From Geochorda sp036562495 (GTDB lineage: Bacteria; Bacillota; Limnochordia; Limnochordales; Geochordaceae), in contig DATCKA010000105.1 in assembly GCA_036562495.1 (NCBI GenBank), positions 1 to 15,488 on the forward strand: 15,488 nt of DNA. Reading direction: 5' to 3'. This document shows, one piece after another, positions 7,483 through 14,443 of the stretch (positions are counted from its first letter, which is position 1; each line of letters begins with the position of its first letter). Made by a program: the position numbers and the translations under genes. The notes beneath the pieces are model-generated. The model did no database searches, was not told the origin of the DNA, and worked only from the letters and a program-made list of their open reading frames with translations.

Positions 7483-8097
7483 CTAAGTCGCTCGGGATGC
7501 GTCGCCCGGCCCGTGAGGCTCCGTGCCCGCCTGACGCAAGCGATCCGCGAGCTCGCGGGCTTCCCGCTCCACCCGGGCGTAGCGAGGGTCGGGTTCGGAC
7601 GCCGCCAGGTGTTGAAGATACGGCCAGTCGAGGTCGTCCCAGTACGCCGCCATGAGCTGGACGGCCCATTCCTTCGAACCATCGTCGTTCCAGTAAGCGG
7701 CCGCCCTAAGACGGTCGGCCACGAGATCTTCGATGCCGATGACGTAAACCGGCAGGCCCGCCACCTCTACGACGGACAACCTGCCGGGGTCACCGGCCAG
7801 GGGGGCGGGGGGAAGGTCGACGACGATGGGAACGTCGGGGTGAAGGAAAGACGCCCCTTGCCTAGAAAACCCGAGCTGCTGTAGCGCCTCGGCAGCTTCC
7901 TCCAATCCCGGCAGCACCAAATCCAGGTCGGCGGTAGTGTATGCCCCCCGGGTATAGAACTCTACCGCTGACCCGCCGACTACCACAGGGCGCAGTTGCC
8001 GGGCCGCAAGGACGCGGGTGATGGCCGCCGCCGCGCGCAGGTGGCGCTCGAGCCGGTCGGACACGTTGACGAAGCGGACGAACTCACCGCGCGTCAT
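7483..8097 (-). CDS. Nucleotidyltransferase-fold protein (DUF6036/AbiEii-like)
   Basis: 204 residues. The nucleotidyltransferase signature is clear: PVVVGGSAVEFYTRG (38-51), then ADLDLVLPG with the Asp57/Asp59 pair, and a third acidic residue at Asp94 (PIVVDLPP). GIEDLVADRLRAAAYW (121-136) is the conserved helix of this family. Such stand-alone proteins include toxin-like AbiEii relatives and uncharacterised DUF6036 members; which one applies here cannot be said from sequence alone. It overlaps the small ORF before it by 14 bases and ends 20 bases before the YcaQ-type gene, so it sits inside a tight operon. GGAGG lies about 13 bases before the ATG. Confidence 0.8.
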   Translation of the reverse strand: MTRGEFVRFVNVSDRLERHLRAAAAITRVLAARQLRPVVVGGSAVEFYTRGAYTTADLDLVLPGLEEAAEALQQLGFSRQGASFLHPDVPIVVDLPPAPLAGDPGRLSVVEVAGLPVYVIGIEDLVADRLRAAAYWNDDGSKEWAVQLMAAYWDDLDWPYLQHLAASEPDPRYARVEREARELADRLRQAGTEPHGPGDASRAT

Positions 8098-8314
8098 CCG
8101 CGGCCACGAGCCTCCATGCTCGGGGTCCGATTCGCTCGAATCGCTCGTCCTCCCGCACGAGCCGAAGCGTCAGCCGTGCCAGCGCCTCCAACGCCTCGGG
8201 GTCGCGCGGCTTTCGGCGCGGGCTGTGGCGCAGCGGGTTGAAGGCCCGCAGGCGCAAGGCCCGGATCTCCGCCTCCCTGTCCTCTCCTGTCCAGCGGAAC
8301 CGACGCTGCGGCAT
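8084..8314 (-). CDS. Small basic protein paired with the nucleotidyltransferase
   Basis: 76 residues, rich in Arg, with a helix-like middle (EALEALARLTLRLVREDERF) and an ending, RFERIGPRAWRL, that resembles the last strand of HARE-type winged-helix domains. I do not recognise the family. It is the first gene of the minus-strand cluster and overlaps the nucleotidyltransferase by 14 bases, which suggests coupled translation and a partner role such as an antitoxin or DNA-binding factor. That role is inference from position only. Confidence 0.55.
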   Translation of the reverse strand: MPQRRFRWTGEDREAEIRALRLRAFNPLRHSPRRKPRDPEALEALARLTLRLVREDERFERIGPRAWRLVAADDAR

Positions 8315-8481
8315 GGGCCTGCACCTGCCTCATGGCCCAGACCGGCTGGTGACCACCGGCTGTCAATCAAGCTCGGGCCAACTTTGTCAGCGGCTGCGCC
8401 ACCCGCCCATCCCCGCCGGCGGCCTTGGCTCTTACCCGGCCCCATTATACCCGCTTCCCGATCCAGGCTGCTCCCGGCGGG

Positions 8482-8511
8482 TTGACGACGGGCCACCACA
8501 GGTTGTAGTAT
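8482..8511 (+). promoter_or_regulatory. Sigma-70-type promoter of the riboswitch-nrdAB operon
   Basis: TTGACG (8482-8487), an 18-base spacer and TAGTAT (8506-8511) lie about 30 bases before the riboswitch. Transcription should start near 8518-8520. The 170 bases between this promoter and the divergent minus-strand gene hold no gene. A TATAAT reads on the minus strand at 8443-8448 and could serve the other operon, but it has no convincing -35 partner. Confidence 0.65.
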
Positions 8512-8541
8512 GGGCCTGGCCAAGCAACTACATATGGTGCC

Positions 8542-8678
8542 CGCACGGTGCCTGTCCGACAGGGCAGGGCCTTAGCGCTGGGGGAAGTCCGGTGAAAGTC
8601 CGGCGCTGTCCCGCAACGGTAACCGGCCGGGCCGTGTCTGAGTGCCCGGGCCGGAAGCCCGAGTACCCACGCCGTGCG
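8542..8678 (+). promoter_or_regulatory. Cobalamin (B12) riboswitch
   Basis: The conserved core is plain: GGTGCC near 8548, GAAGTCCGGTGAAAGTCCGG at 8584-8603, CTGTCCCGCAACGGTAA at 8606-8622 (the B12 box) and GGAAGCCCGAGTACCCACGC near 8653-8672. A closing P1 helix of 7 perfect pairs joins 8542-8548 (CGCACGG) to 8672-8678 (CCGTGCG). It lies in the leader of nrdA, about 140 bases before the start codon. Cobalamin binding normally turns such switches off. Class I nrdAB operons under B12 riboswitches are known, for example in Streptomyces, where the B12-dependent class II enzyme takes over when the vitamin is present. Confidence 0.95.
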
Positions 8679-8694
8679 TGCGTATCCGCCCCCG

Positions 8695-8803
8695 AGGAGG
8701 GGTGAGGGCGCAAGAGGCGGCACGACCTCGCCGGCCGGGCCGGTCTCATGCCCGTGCCCTCCTTGCCGCTGGGGCGGATCGGCGGGAAGCCATGGCAAGG
8801 AGG
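8695..8803 (+). promoter_or_regulatory. Riboswitch expression platform: Shine-Dalgarno sequestering hairpin with alternative helix
   Basis: CCTCCTTGCC (8758-8767) pairs perfectly over 10 bases with GGCAAGGAGG (8794-8803), which contains the nrdA ribosome site AAGGAGG (8797-8803). The same left arm can instead pair upstream: 8695-8701 (AGGAGGG) with 8757-8763 (CCCTCCT). The two helices exclude each other, the usual shape of a translational switch. No U-tract follows, so a transcription terminator is unlikely. The pairing is seen; which state is ligand-bound is inferred. Confidence 0.65.
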
Positions 8804-8815
8804 AGCACCGACGGC

Positions 8816-11218
8816 ATGAGCCGGATCCGTGAGCTGACGGAGCGCCTGATCAGAGACCTGCCCGAAGCCGGCCTGCTCATGGGCACCCTGGAGCGAGACC
8901 CGGCGTGGAGCGCCCCGGTTCCCGACCACGCCGAGGGTCCCGAAGCGCCACTGGTCCTGCTGGCCTCGCAAAACCTGGCATACGAGCCCGCCTTCGAGCG
9001 CCTTGCCCTTCGCGCCACCCTTGCCGCCATCTACCGTGAAGCGCTGGGATGGGACCTGCGCCGCAACGGCACATGCTGGCCACCCTCCCCCGAGGAATAC
9101 CGCGCCGGCTTCGAGCGGTACCTGCTTCACGGGGTGGAGCTGGGGGAACTGGACCGGCGGCTCCTGGCCTTCGACCTCGGGCTTCTGGCGGGGGCGCTGG
9201 CGCCGGACCGCGACGAGCTGCTCCCCTACGCGGGGCTGGTCACCCTGGCCGACCGCTACCTGGTGCGCCATCCCGAGACCCGGCGTCTGCTGGAGACCCC
9301 TCAGTTCTTGTTCATGCGGGTGGCCATGGGCCTGGCCCTGGCCGAGCCGGCAGAGCTTCGCAACGAGTGGGCCCTGCGCTTCTACGAGCACATGAGCACC
9401 CTGCGCTACCTTCCCAGCACGCCCACCCTGTTCAACGCGGGCACCACGCATCCGCAGCTCTCGTCGTGCTACCTCTGCGACGTGCTGGACTCCATGGACC
9501 ACATCCTGGAGTCGGCCACCGACTTCGGCCACCTGGCCAAGTACGCCGGCGGCATCGGCGCCGCCATCACCAAGCTGCGCTCGGCCGGCTCGCCGGTGCG
9601 GGGCATCAACGGCCAATCGTCGGGGATCGTCCCCTTCGCGCACATGTACGACGCGCTCATCAAGGCCATCAGCCAGGGCGGGCGTCGCCGGGGCACCCTG
9701 GCCCTCTACCTGGAGCCCTGGCACCTGGAGATCGAGCCGTTCTTGGACCTGAAGCGCAACGCCGGCGACCCCTACCTGCGCACCCCGAGCCTCAACACCG
9801 CCCTGTGGGTGCCCGACGAGTTCTTGAGGCGGGTCGAAGCGGACGAAGCGTGGTACCTCTTCGACCCCTACTACGTGCCTGAGCTGCCGGAGACGTTCGG
9901 CCAGGCCTTCCGGGCGGCGTACGAGCGGTATATCCGGCAGGCCAGGGAGGGAGCGCTTCCCACCCGGGCGTTTCGGGTGGTGCGGGCGCGGGAGCTTTTC
10001 CGTGAGATCCTGGCCACCTTGCAGGAGACGTCGCACCCCTGGATCGTGTTCAAGGATGCCGGCAACGCCCGCAGCATGATCGCGGGCACCATCCACTCCA
10101 GCAACCTGTGCACCGAGATCTTCCTCCCCACCTCCCCCGAGGAGATCGCCGTCTGCAACCTGGCCTCGGTGAACCTGGCGCGCCACCTCACGCCCGACGG
10201 CGGCGTAGACTGGGAGAGGCTGCGGGAGACCGTGCGCGTGGCGATGCGGGGTTTGGACGATGTCATCGACGTCAACTTCTACCCCGTCGAGAAGGCACGA
10301 CGCGCCAACTTGAAAAACCGCCCCGTGGGGCTTGGCGTCATGGGCTTTGCCGAAGCCTTCGCCCGGCTCGGCATGGTGTACGGGGACGAGGCCTCCCAGG
10401 AGTTCACGGATCGGGTGGTGGAGTACGCCAGCTTCTGCGCCATCGAGGCCAGTTGCGATCTGGCCGATGAGCGCGGCCTTTTCCCGGCCTTTCCCGAAAG
10501 CCGCTGGGCCCAGGGCAAGGTGCCCGTCGACACCCTGGACGACCTCGAACGCCTGCGGGGCGGGCTGGACGTGGACAAAAGCGCCCGCCTCGACTGGGAC
10601 CGCCTGCGGGCTCGGGTGCGGCAGGGCATCCGCAACGGCACCGTGATGGCCATTGCCCCGACGGCCACCATCGCCCTCATCGCGGGCACCACCCCGAGCC
10701 TCGACCCGTACTACGCCAACGTCTTCGCCCGCCAGACCCTCTCCGGCAAGTTCCTGGAGGTCAACCGGGTGCTGGTGGAGCACCTGAAGGCGCTCGGACT
10801 TTGGGAGGAGGTGCGCGAGCGCATCGTGGCCGAGCGGGGCGACATCTCGGGCATCGAGGAGATTCCCGAGGCGATCCGGCGTCGCTTTCCCACGGCCTAC
10901 CAGATCGCCCCCCGGGCGTACATCGACGTGGCGGCCCGGGCGCAGAAGTGGGTGGACATGGGCATCAGCCGCAACCTGTACCTGCAGGAGCGGGACCTCG
11001 ACCGCATGGCGGAGGTGTACCTCTACGCCTGGCGCAAGGGCCTCAAGTCGACGTACTACCTCTTCATGGCGCCGCGCATGTACGCCGAGCCTTCGACGGT
11101 GAAGGTCAACAAGGCCCGCCAGCGCCTGCGGTGGAGCTTTTTAGAGACCGCCCCGGGTGGCGAACCCGCCGCCGTGCAGGCCTGTTCGCTGGACGGAAGC
11201 TGCGAGTCGTGCCAGTGA
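8816..11218 (+). CDS. nrdA: Class I ribonucleotide reductase, large (alpha) subunit
   Basis: 800 residues. It reduces ribonucleoside diphosphates to deoxyribonucleotides together with NrdB. Family motifs: PSTPTLFNAGTTHPQLSSCYL region with Cys218 (E. coli Cys225), SNLCTEI with Asn430, Cys432 and Glu434 (catalytic thiyl Cys and partners), AVCNLASVN with Cys447 (second redox Cys), PTATIALIAGTTPSLDP (615-631), KSTYYLF with the Tyr747-Tyr748 radical-transfer pair, and a C-terminal swinging tail with Cys796 and Cys799. No N-terminal ATP-cone is visible, so the dATP overall-activity switch seems absent. The start at 8816 follows AAGGAGG by 12 bases. An in-frame ATG at 8792 is possible but overlaps that site. 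nrdB follows after 37 bases. Confidence 0.95.
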   Translation: MSRIRELTERLIRDLPEAGLLMGTLERDPAWSAPVPDHAEGPEAPLVLLASQNLAYEPAFERLALRATLAAIYREALGWDLRRNGTCWPPSPEEYRAGFERYLLHGVELGELDRRLLAFDLGLLAGALAPDRDELLPYAGLVTLADRYLVRHPETRRLLETPQFLFMRVAMGLALAEPAELRNEWALRFYEHMSTLRYLPSTPTLFNAGTTHPQLSSCYLCDVLDSMDHILESATDFGHLAKYAGGIGAAITKLRSAGSPVRGINGQSSGIVPFAHMYDALIKAISQGGRRRGTLALYLEPWHLEIEPFLDLKRNAGDPYLRTPSLNTALWVPDEFLRRVEADEAWYLFDPYYVPELPETFGQAFRAAYERYIRQAREGALPTRAFRVVRARELFREILATLQETSHPWIVFKDAGNARSMIAGTIHSSNLCTEIFLPTSPEEIAVCNLASVNLARHLTPDGGVDWERLRETVRVAMRGLDDVIDVNFYPVEKARRANLKNRPVGLGVMGFAEAFARLGMVYGDEASQEFTDRVVEYASFCAIEASCDLADERGLFPAFPESRWAQGKVPVDTLDDLERLRGGLDVDKSARLDWDRLRARVRQGIRNGTVMAIAPTATIALIAGTTPSLDPYYANVFARQTLSGKFLEVNRVLVEHLKALGLWEEVRERIVAERGDISGIEEIPEAIRRRFPTAYQIAPRAYIDVAARAQKWVDMGISRNLYLQERDLDRMAEVYLYAWRKGLKSTYYLFMAPRMYAEPSTVKVNKARQRLRWSFLETAPGGEPAAVQACSLDGSCESCQ

Positions 11219-11255
11219 CATCCCCACAATCGAATCGAAAGGAGCTGCCCGTGCC

Positions 11256-12272
11256 ATGTCCGAAAAGCAGAGCGCCTGCTCCTCACCCCTGTTTGCGGGA
11301 GATCCCCTGGAGCCCATGGAGCTGTTCCCCCTGCGCTACCCGTGGGCGTACGCCCACGCGCAGCAGGGGAAGCGCAACACGTGGTTCCCCGAGGAGATCC
11401 CGCTGGCCGACGACGTTCGGGATTTCCGGGAGAGGCTCTCCGACGAGGAGCGCCATGCCGTCGAACTCGTCCTGAGCTTCTTCAACCCCATGGAGTCCCT
11501 GGTGGCCCACAACCTCATCCTGTCGGTGTACCCGGTCCTGACGGCGCCGGAGGTGCGGCTGTATTTGGCCCGGCAGGTGTGGGAAGAGGCCAACCACACC
11601 ATGGCCTTCGAGTACGTGCTGAAGACGCTCCCCGTGGATCGGGCCAAGGTCTTCGCGGCCCACCGGGACGTCCCCGCCGTGCAGGCCAAGGAGGCCTTCG
11701 AAAAGGCGCTCACGCGCCAGTGGCTCAAGAGGCTGGACGTCAGCACCGACGAGGGCAAGCGGGCGCTTTTGCGCAACCTGGTGGGCTACTACGTCATCCT
11801 GGAGGGCGTCTTCTTCTACGCGGGGTTCCTATTCTTCTACAGCTTCCGGCGCCGCAACCTGCTGCGGGGGCTGGCCTCCCTCATCGACTGGGTGCTCAAG
11901 GACGAGAGCCTGCACCTGTCCTTCGGCATCCACCTCATCACCGCCATCCTGGAAGAGCATCCGTACCTCATGACCCCCGAGTTCGCCCGGGAGATCAAGG
12001 GGCTCATCCTCAGGGCGGTGGAGCTCGAGCGGGAGTACAACCGGGCGCTGTTCCCCCGGCCGGTGCTGGGCGTCGGCGCCGACGTGCTCAACGCGTACGT
12101 GGAGTACGTGACCGACCGCAGGCTGGAGGAACTGGGGCTGGGCGCCCACTTCCAGACGCCGAACCCCGCCCCCTGGATGGCCACCGAGGTGGACGTGCCC
12201 GAGATCGTCAACTTCTTCGAGGCGGCGAACACCTCGTACGAGGTGGCCGCGCCGCGGGAGCGGGGAAGGTGA
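11256..12272 (+). CDS. nrdB: Class I ribonucleotide reductase, small (beta) subunit, class Ic-like
   Basis: 338 residues. It carries the dimetal cofactor that generates the radical used by NrdA. Metal ligands by motif: Glu80 (NPMESLV), Glu111 and His114 (EEANH), Glu183 (ILEGV), Glu217 and His220 (DESLH). The radical-tyrosine position, four residues after His114, is Phe118 (HTMAF). The first ligand is Glu instead of the usual Asp. Both changes are the marks of the Chlamydia-type class Ic subunit, which uses a Mn/Fe cofactor instead of a tyrosyl radical. The spacing of 31 residues between the first ligand and Glu111 matches the mouse and E. coli proteins. The C-terminal Tyr328 (NTSYEV) fits the radical-relay Tyr. 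AAAGGAG precedes the ATG by about 11 bases. Same operon as nrdA. Confidence 0.93.
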   Translation: MSEKQSACSSPLFAGDPLEPMELFPLRYPWAYAHAQQGKRNTWFPEEIPLADDVRDFRERLSDEERHAVELVLSFFNPMESLVAHNLILSVYPVLTAPEVRLYLARQVWEEANHTMAFEYVLKTLPVDRAKVFAAHRDVPAVQAKEAFEKALTRQWLKRLDVSTDEGKRALLRNLVGYYVILEGVFFYAGFLFFYSFRRRNLLRGLASLIDWVLKDESLHLSFGIHLITAILEEHPYLMTPEFAREIKGLILRAVELEREYNRALFPRPVLGVGADVLNAYVEYVTDRRLEELGLGAHFQTPNPAPWMATEVDVPEIVNFFEAANTSYEVAAPRERGR

Positions 12273-12284
12273 GGGGGCGGGACG

Positions 12285-12325
12285 AGGCAGGGGTGGCGTT
12301 TAAGCGGGGGTGGCATTTAAAAAGG
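12285..12325. repeat. Spaced repeats resembling a solo IS21-type end
   Basis: GGGGTGGCGTTTAA (12290-12303) recurs as GGGGTGGCATTTAA (12307-12320), 13 of 14 bases identical, 17 bases apart, just after the nrdB stop. Repeats spaced this way are typical of the ends of IS21-family elements. No transposase gene lies beside it, so if this is an IS end it is a remnant. The remaining bases to 12386 hold nothing I can name, and no terminator with a T-run was found after nrdB. Confidence 0.4.
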
Positions 12326-12383
12326 ATTAGAAGAAGCGCTCCCTCCGCTCGCGCCCCCTTATGTCCCCCCCGCCAGGGCCTAT

Positions 12384-12702
12384 TTATCCGCTCGGTTCGA
12401 GCTCCAGCCGCCGGACGGCCCTGGCGCGCCGCTCGTATTCCGCCCACGCCGTTTGCCTTTCGAGGGCCCGCTGTGCCTCGAAGGCGGCGTAGTTGCCGGA
12501 CCCGGCCGGCATCCGGGCGCAGGTGCCCGGCGATGATCCGCAAAGGCGTCGTCTTGCCGCAGCCGTTGACGCCGACCAGCCCGATCCGGTCACCGCGGTG
12601 CACGGTGAAAGAGACGTCGGCAAAAACCGGCTGACCCGAGAAACGCCGGTCGGGACGTTCCGCCTGGACGATTGCCTCTGCCGGCCGGGCGCGGCGTCTC
12701 AC
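12384..12702 (-). pseudogene. ABC-F ATPase remnant with internal deletion
   Basis: The first part reads FSGQPVFADVSFTVHRGDRI followed by GLVGVNGCGKTT (Walker A) up to LRPDAGRV near 12499. Homology then continues in another frame as GNYAAFEAQRALERQTAWAE and ends at a stop at 12384. The second piece is the stretch that normally follows Walker B in ABC-F proteins, about 100 or more residues later. The signature motif and Walker B are gone and the join is out of frame, so this cannot be a working ATPase. ABC-F proteins act on the ribosome in translation or antibiotic protection. The rest of the gene is not found nearby. Confidence 0.7.
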
Positions 12703-12705
12703 ATG

Positions 12706-12719
12706 CTACCGATAGGTAG
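12706..12719. promoter_or_regulatory. Palindrome between the ABC-F remnant and the peroxiredoxin
   Basis: CTACC-GATA-GGTAG is a perfect inverted repeat of 5 bases per arm in a short AT-richer patch about 80 bases before the peroxiredoxin start. The position suits an operator for a dimeric regulator. I do not match it to a named regulator, and no convincing -35/-10 pair could be assigned. Confidence 0.35.
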
Positions 12720-12741
12720 TTGCTACAAGTAAAAGGTCTCC

Positions 12742-12761
12742 GCGCCGGCCGGTGCCGGCGC
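12742..12761 (+). other. GC hairpin in the peroxiredoxin leader
   Basis: GCGCCGGC-CGGT-GCCGGCGC is a perfect 8-base-pair hairpin with a 4-base loop, about 36 bases before the start codon. It has no U-tract. It may stabilise the leader or simply reflect the GC-rich composition. Confidence 0.4.
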
Positions 12762-12797
12762 TGCAGCCTGACCAGCGTGAGGAGGTTGAATCCTGGC

Positions 12798-13469
12798 ATG
12801 AGCGTCGACCCCGAGACCCTGACCCGCCCCCGTGCGCTGCCTCGCATCGGCGAGCCCGCGCCGCAGTTCGAGGCCAAGACCACTCAAGGCACGCTGAAGC
12901 TGAGCGACCTGGCGGGCAAGTGGGTCGTGCTGTTCTCGCACCCCGCCGACTTCACGCCGGTGTGCACGACGGAGTTCGTCGCCTTCGCCCGCCGCTACGA
13001 CGAGTTTGCAAAGCGCAACGTGCAGCTCGTGGGCTTGAGCGTCGACAGCGTCTACGCCCACCTCGCCTGGCTGCGCAACATCGAGCAGAACTTCGGCGTC
13101 CGCATCCCGTTCCCGGTCATCGCCGACCTCGACATGGAGGTGGCCCAGCTTCACGGGATGATCCATCCCAAGGAAGGCACCACGGCGGCCGTGCGGGCCG
13201 TGTTCATCATCGACGACACGCAGGTGGTGCGGGCCATCCTGTACTACCCCATGTCGACGGGCCGCAACATCGACGAGATCTTGCGGGTCATCGACTCCCT
13301 GCAGACCGTTGACCGGGAGAAGGTGGCCACCCCCGCCGACTGGCGGCCGGGCGACCCGGTGGTGGTGCCGCCGCCGCAGACGCAGGAGGGCGCCGTCGAG
13401 CGCCTGCAGCAGGCGGCCGAAGCCGGGTACGAGTGCAAGGACTGGTATCTGTGCTTGAAGAAACTCTGA
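12798..13469 (+). CDS. Peroxiredoxin, three-cysteine Prx6/AhpC type
   Basis: 223 residues. It reduces hydrogen peroxide and organic peroxides in the cytoplasm. The active site is HPADFTPVCTTEF with peroxidatic Cys56 and helpers Thr53 and Arg133. The C-terminal arm holds Cys213 and Cys219 (YECKDWYLC), the pattern of the archaeal and thermophile proteins such as the Aeropyrum enzyme, where these cysteines form the resolving disulphide. The long C-terminal arm (170-223) and total length fit that group. GAGGAGG lies about 12 bases before the ATG, which sets the start. It is a single-gene unit: a remnant lies upstream on the other strand and a transposase piece downstream. The inverted repeat at 13499-13521 could stop transcription but lacks a T-run. 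Confidence 0.93.
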   Translation: MSVDPETLTRPRALPRIGEPAPQFEAKTTQGTLKLSDLAGKWVVLFSHPADFTPVCTTEFVAFARRYDEFAKRNVQLVGLSVDSVYAHLAWLRNIEQNFGVRIPFPVIADLDMEVAQLHGMIHPKEGTTAAVRAVFIIDDTQVVRAILYYPMSTGRNIDEILRVIDSLQTVDREKVATPADWRPGDPVVVPPPQTQEGAVERLQQAAEAGYECKDWYLCLKKL

Positions 13470-13508
13470 CTCTGGTGAAGGAAGGCCGGAGCGCGGCAGG
13501 CCGGGGCG

Positions 13509-14126
13509 GCGACGCCCGGCCTGGCGGACCACCTCTTTGACCTGCAACGTCGGGCTCACCACCCGGTAGCGCCCGGGGCAGCCGACCACCTCGTCCCGCA
13601 CCACCCGGACCCGCCGCATGCGCATGCCCACGATGTACTCGAAGCCCGCCTGCTCCAGCGCCTCCAGGGTCCGCTTGCCGACGGCGCCCCGGTCCGCCAC
13701 GAAGAGGACCTTCTGGAAGGCAAACCGGTGCTTGAGCTGGCCGATGATGGCCAGCGTGGCCTTCACGTCGTTGAGGTTGCCGGGGTAGACGGCGTGGGCC
13801 AACGGCCACCCGTCCCGGGTCAGCAGCACGCCCACCACCATCTGCCGCCGGTCGGTGCGCTTATCCTTGGCGTTGCCGTACTGCGCCAGCTTCTCGGGCC
13901 CCCGGCCTTCGAAGCGCACGGTTGTCGTGTCCCAAAGGACAAGTTCCAGGTCCTGGTTGAACAGGTCGGTGAACCGGGCGAACAAGAAGTCCTCGACCCG
14001 ATGGGCGAAGCGGTGCACATACGTGAGCGCCCGGTAGAAGTGGTGCAGCTTGAGGCCGGCGAACCGGGGCTCCCAGAGGGTGGGCAGCCACTCCTCGACC
14101 AGGCTCTTGCGGGAGGCGGGGCCCAT
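13509..14126 (-). pseudogene. IS1634-type transposase, N-terminal part
   Basis: From MGPASRKSLVEEWLP to SPTLQVKEVVRQAGRR the frame is intact and carries the first two catalytic aspartates of the IS4-superfamily fold: Asp66 (LVLWDTTTV) and Asp145 (LFVADRGAV). The C-terminal third with the catalytic Glu is missing: the frame runs on into the antisense of the peroxiredoxin gene. Upstream of the ATG the N-terminus is also damaged. HLHLFQRLDVPQ (near 14190-14225) is in the same frame but separated by a TAG near 14150, and PVVVLAH lies in another frame. It is therefore a degraded copy extending to about 14230. The missing part matches what is found at 1958-2246. Confidence 0.8.
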
Positions 14127-14443
14127 GAGCGAGCACCACTACCGGGGACTGTAGCTCCTGGGTGCGCCGACATCTTGCGGGACGTCGAGCCGTTGGAAGA
14201 GGTGCAAGTGCGGCACAAGGATTGGGCCGGCCGCCTTCGGCTCCGCTGCAGGGGGTGGCCGGTAAGGTCCTCCACGCAGTGGGCGTGGTCGTGCCACCCC
14301 CGGTCCCGGAGATCACGCGCGGCGTCAACGCATCGGACCGCGCCCTATAAACCGCGGCATGACCGGAATCTCGACTCTAAAATTGTAGAAGTCTAGCCAG
14401 GATGCGGCGCGGTGCCCCCCCTTCGGCAAGCGACTCGAACGAG
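14127..14443. other. Gene-free stretch with transposase debris
   Basis: 14127-14230 holds frameshifted N-terminal codons of the IS1634-type transposase. From 14231 to 14443 I see no gene. An AT-rich patch at 14370-14395 may mark the outer end or promoter of the old element. GACTCG-AA-CGAGTC (14432-14445) is a short palindrome at the stop codon of the next gene, too weak to call a terminator. Confidence 0.5.

Noticed and set aside
8341..8361. Operator-like palindrome in the divergent intergenic region
   Set aside because: Only TGGTGACCA is truly symmetric; the outer bases match because CCGG is itself palindromic.
8528..10783. 751-residue open frame on the minus strand opposite nrdA
   Set aside because: It is antisense to a clear nrdA and the riboswitch, has no recognisable motif, and long antisense frames are expected at this GC content.
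13499..13521. Terminator after the peroxiredoxin
   Set aside because: GGCCGGG / CCCGGCC forms a stem but has no T-run and overlaps the transposase junction, so I could not call it a terminator.
12723..14126. A single 467-residue transposase
   Set aside because: Only the first 206 or so residues are transposase; the rest is the antisense of the peroxiredoxin gene.
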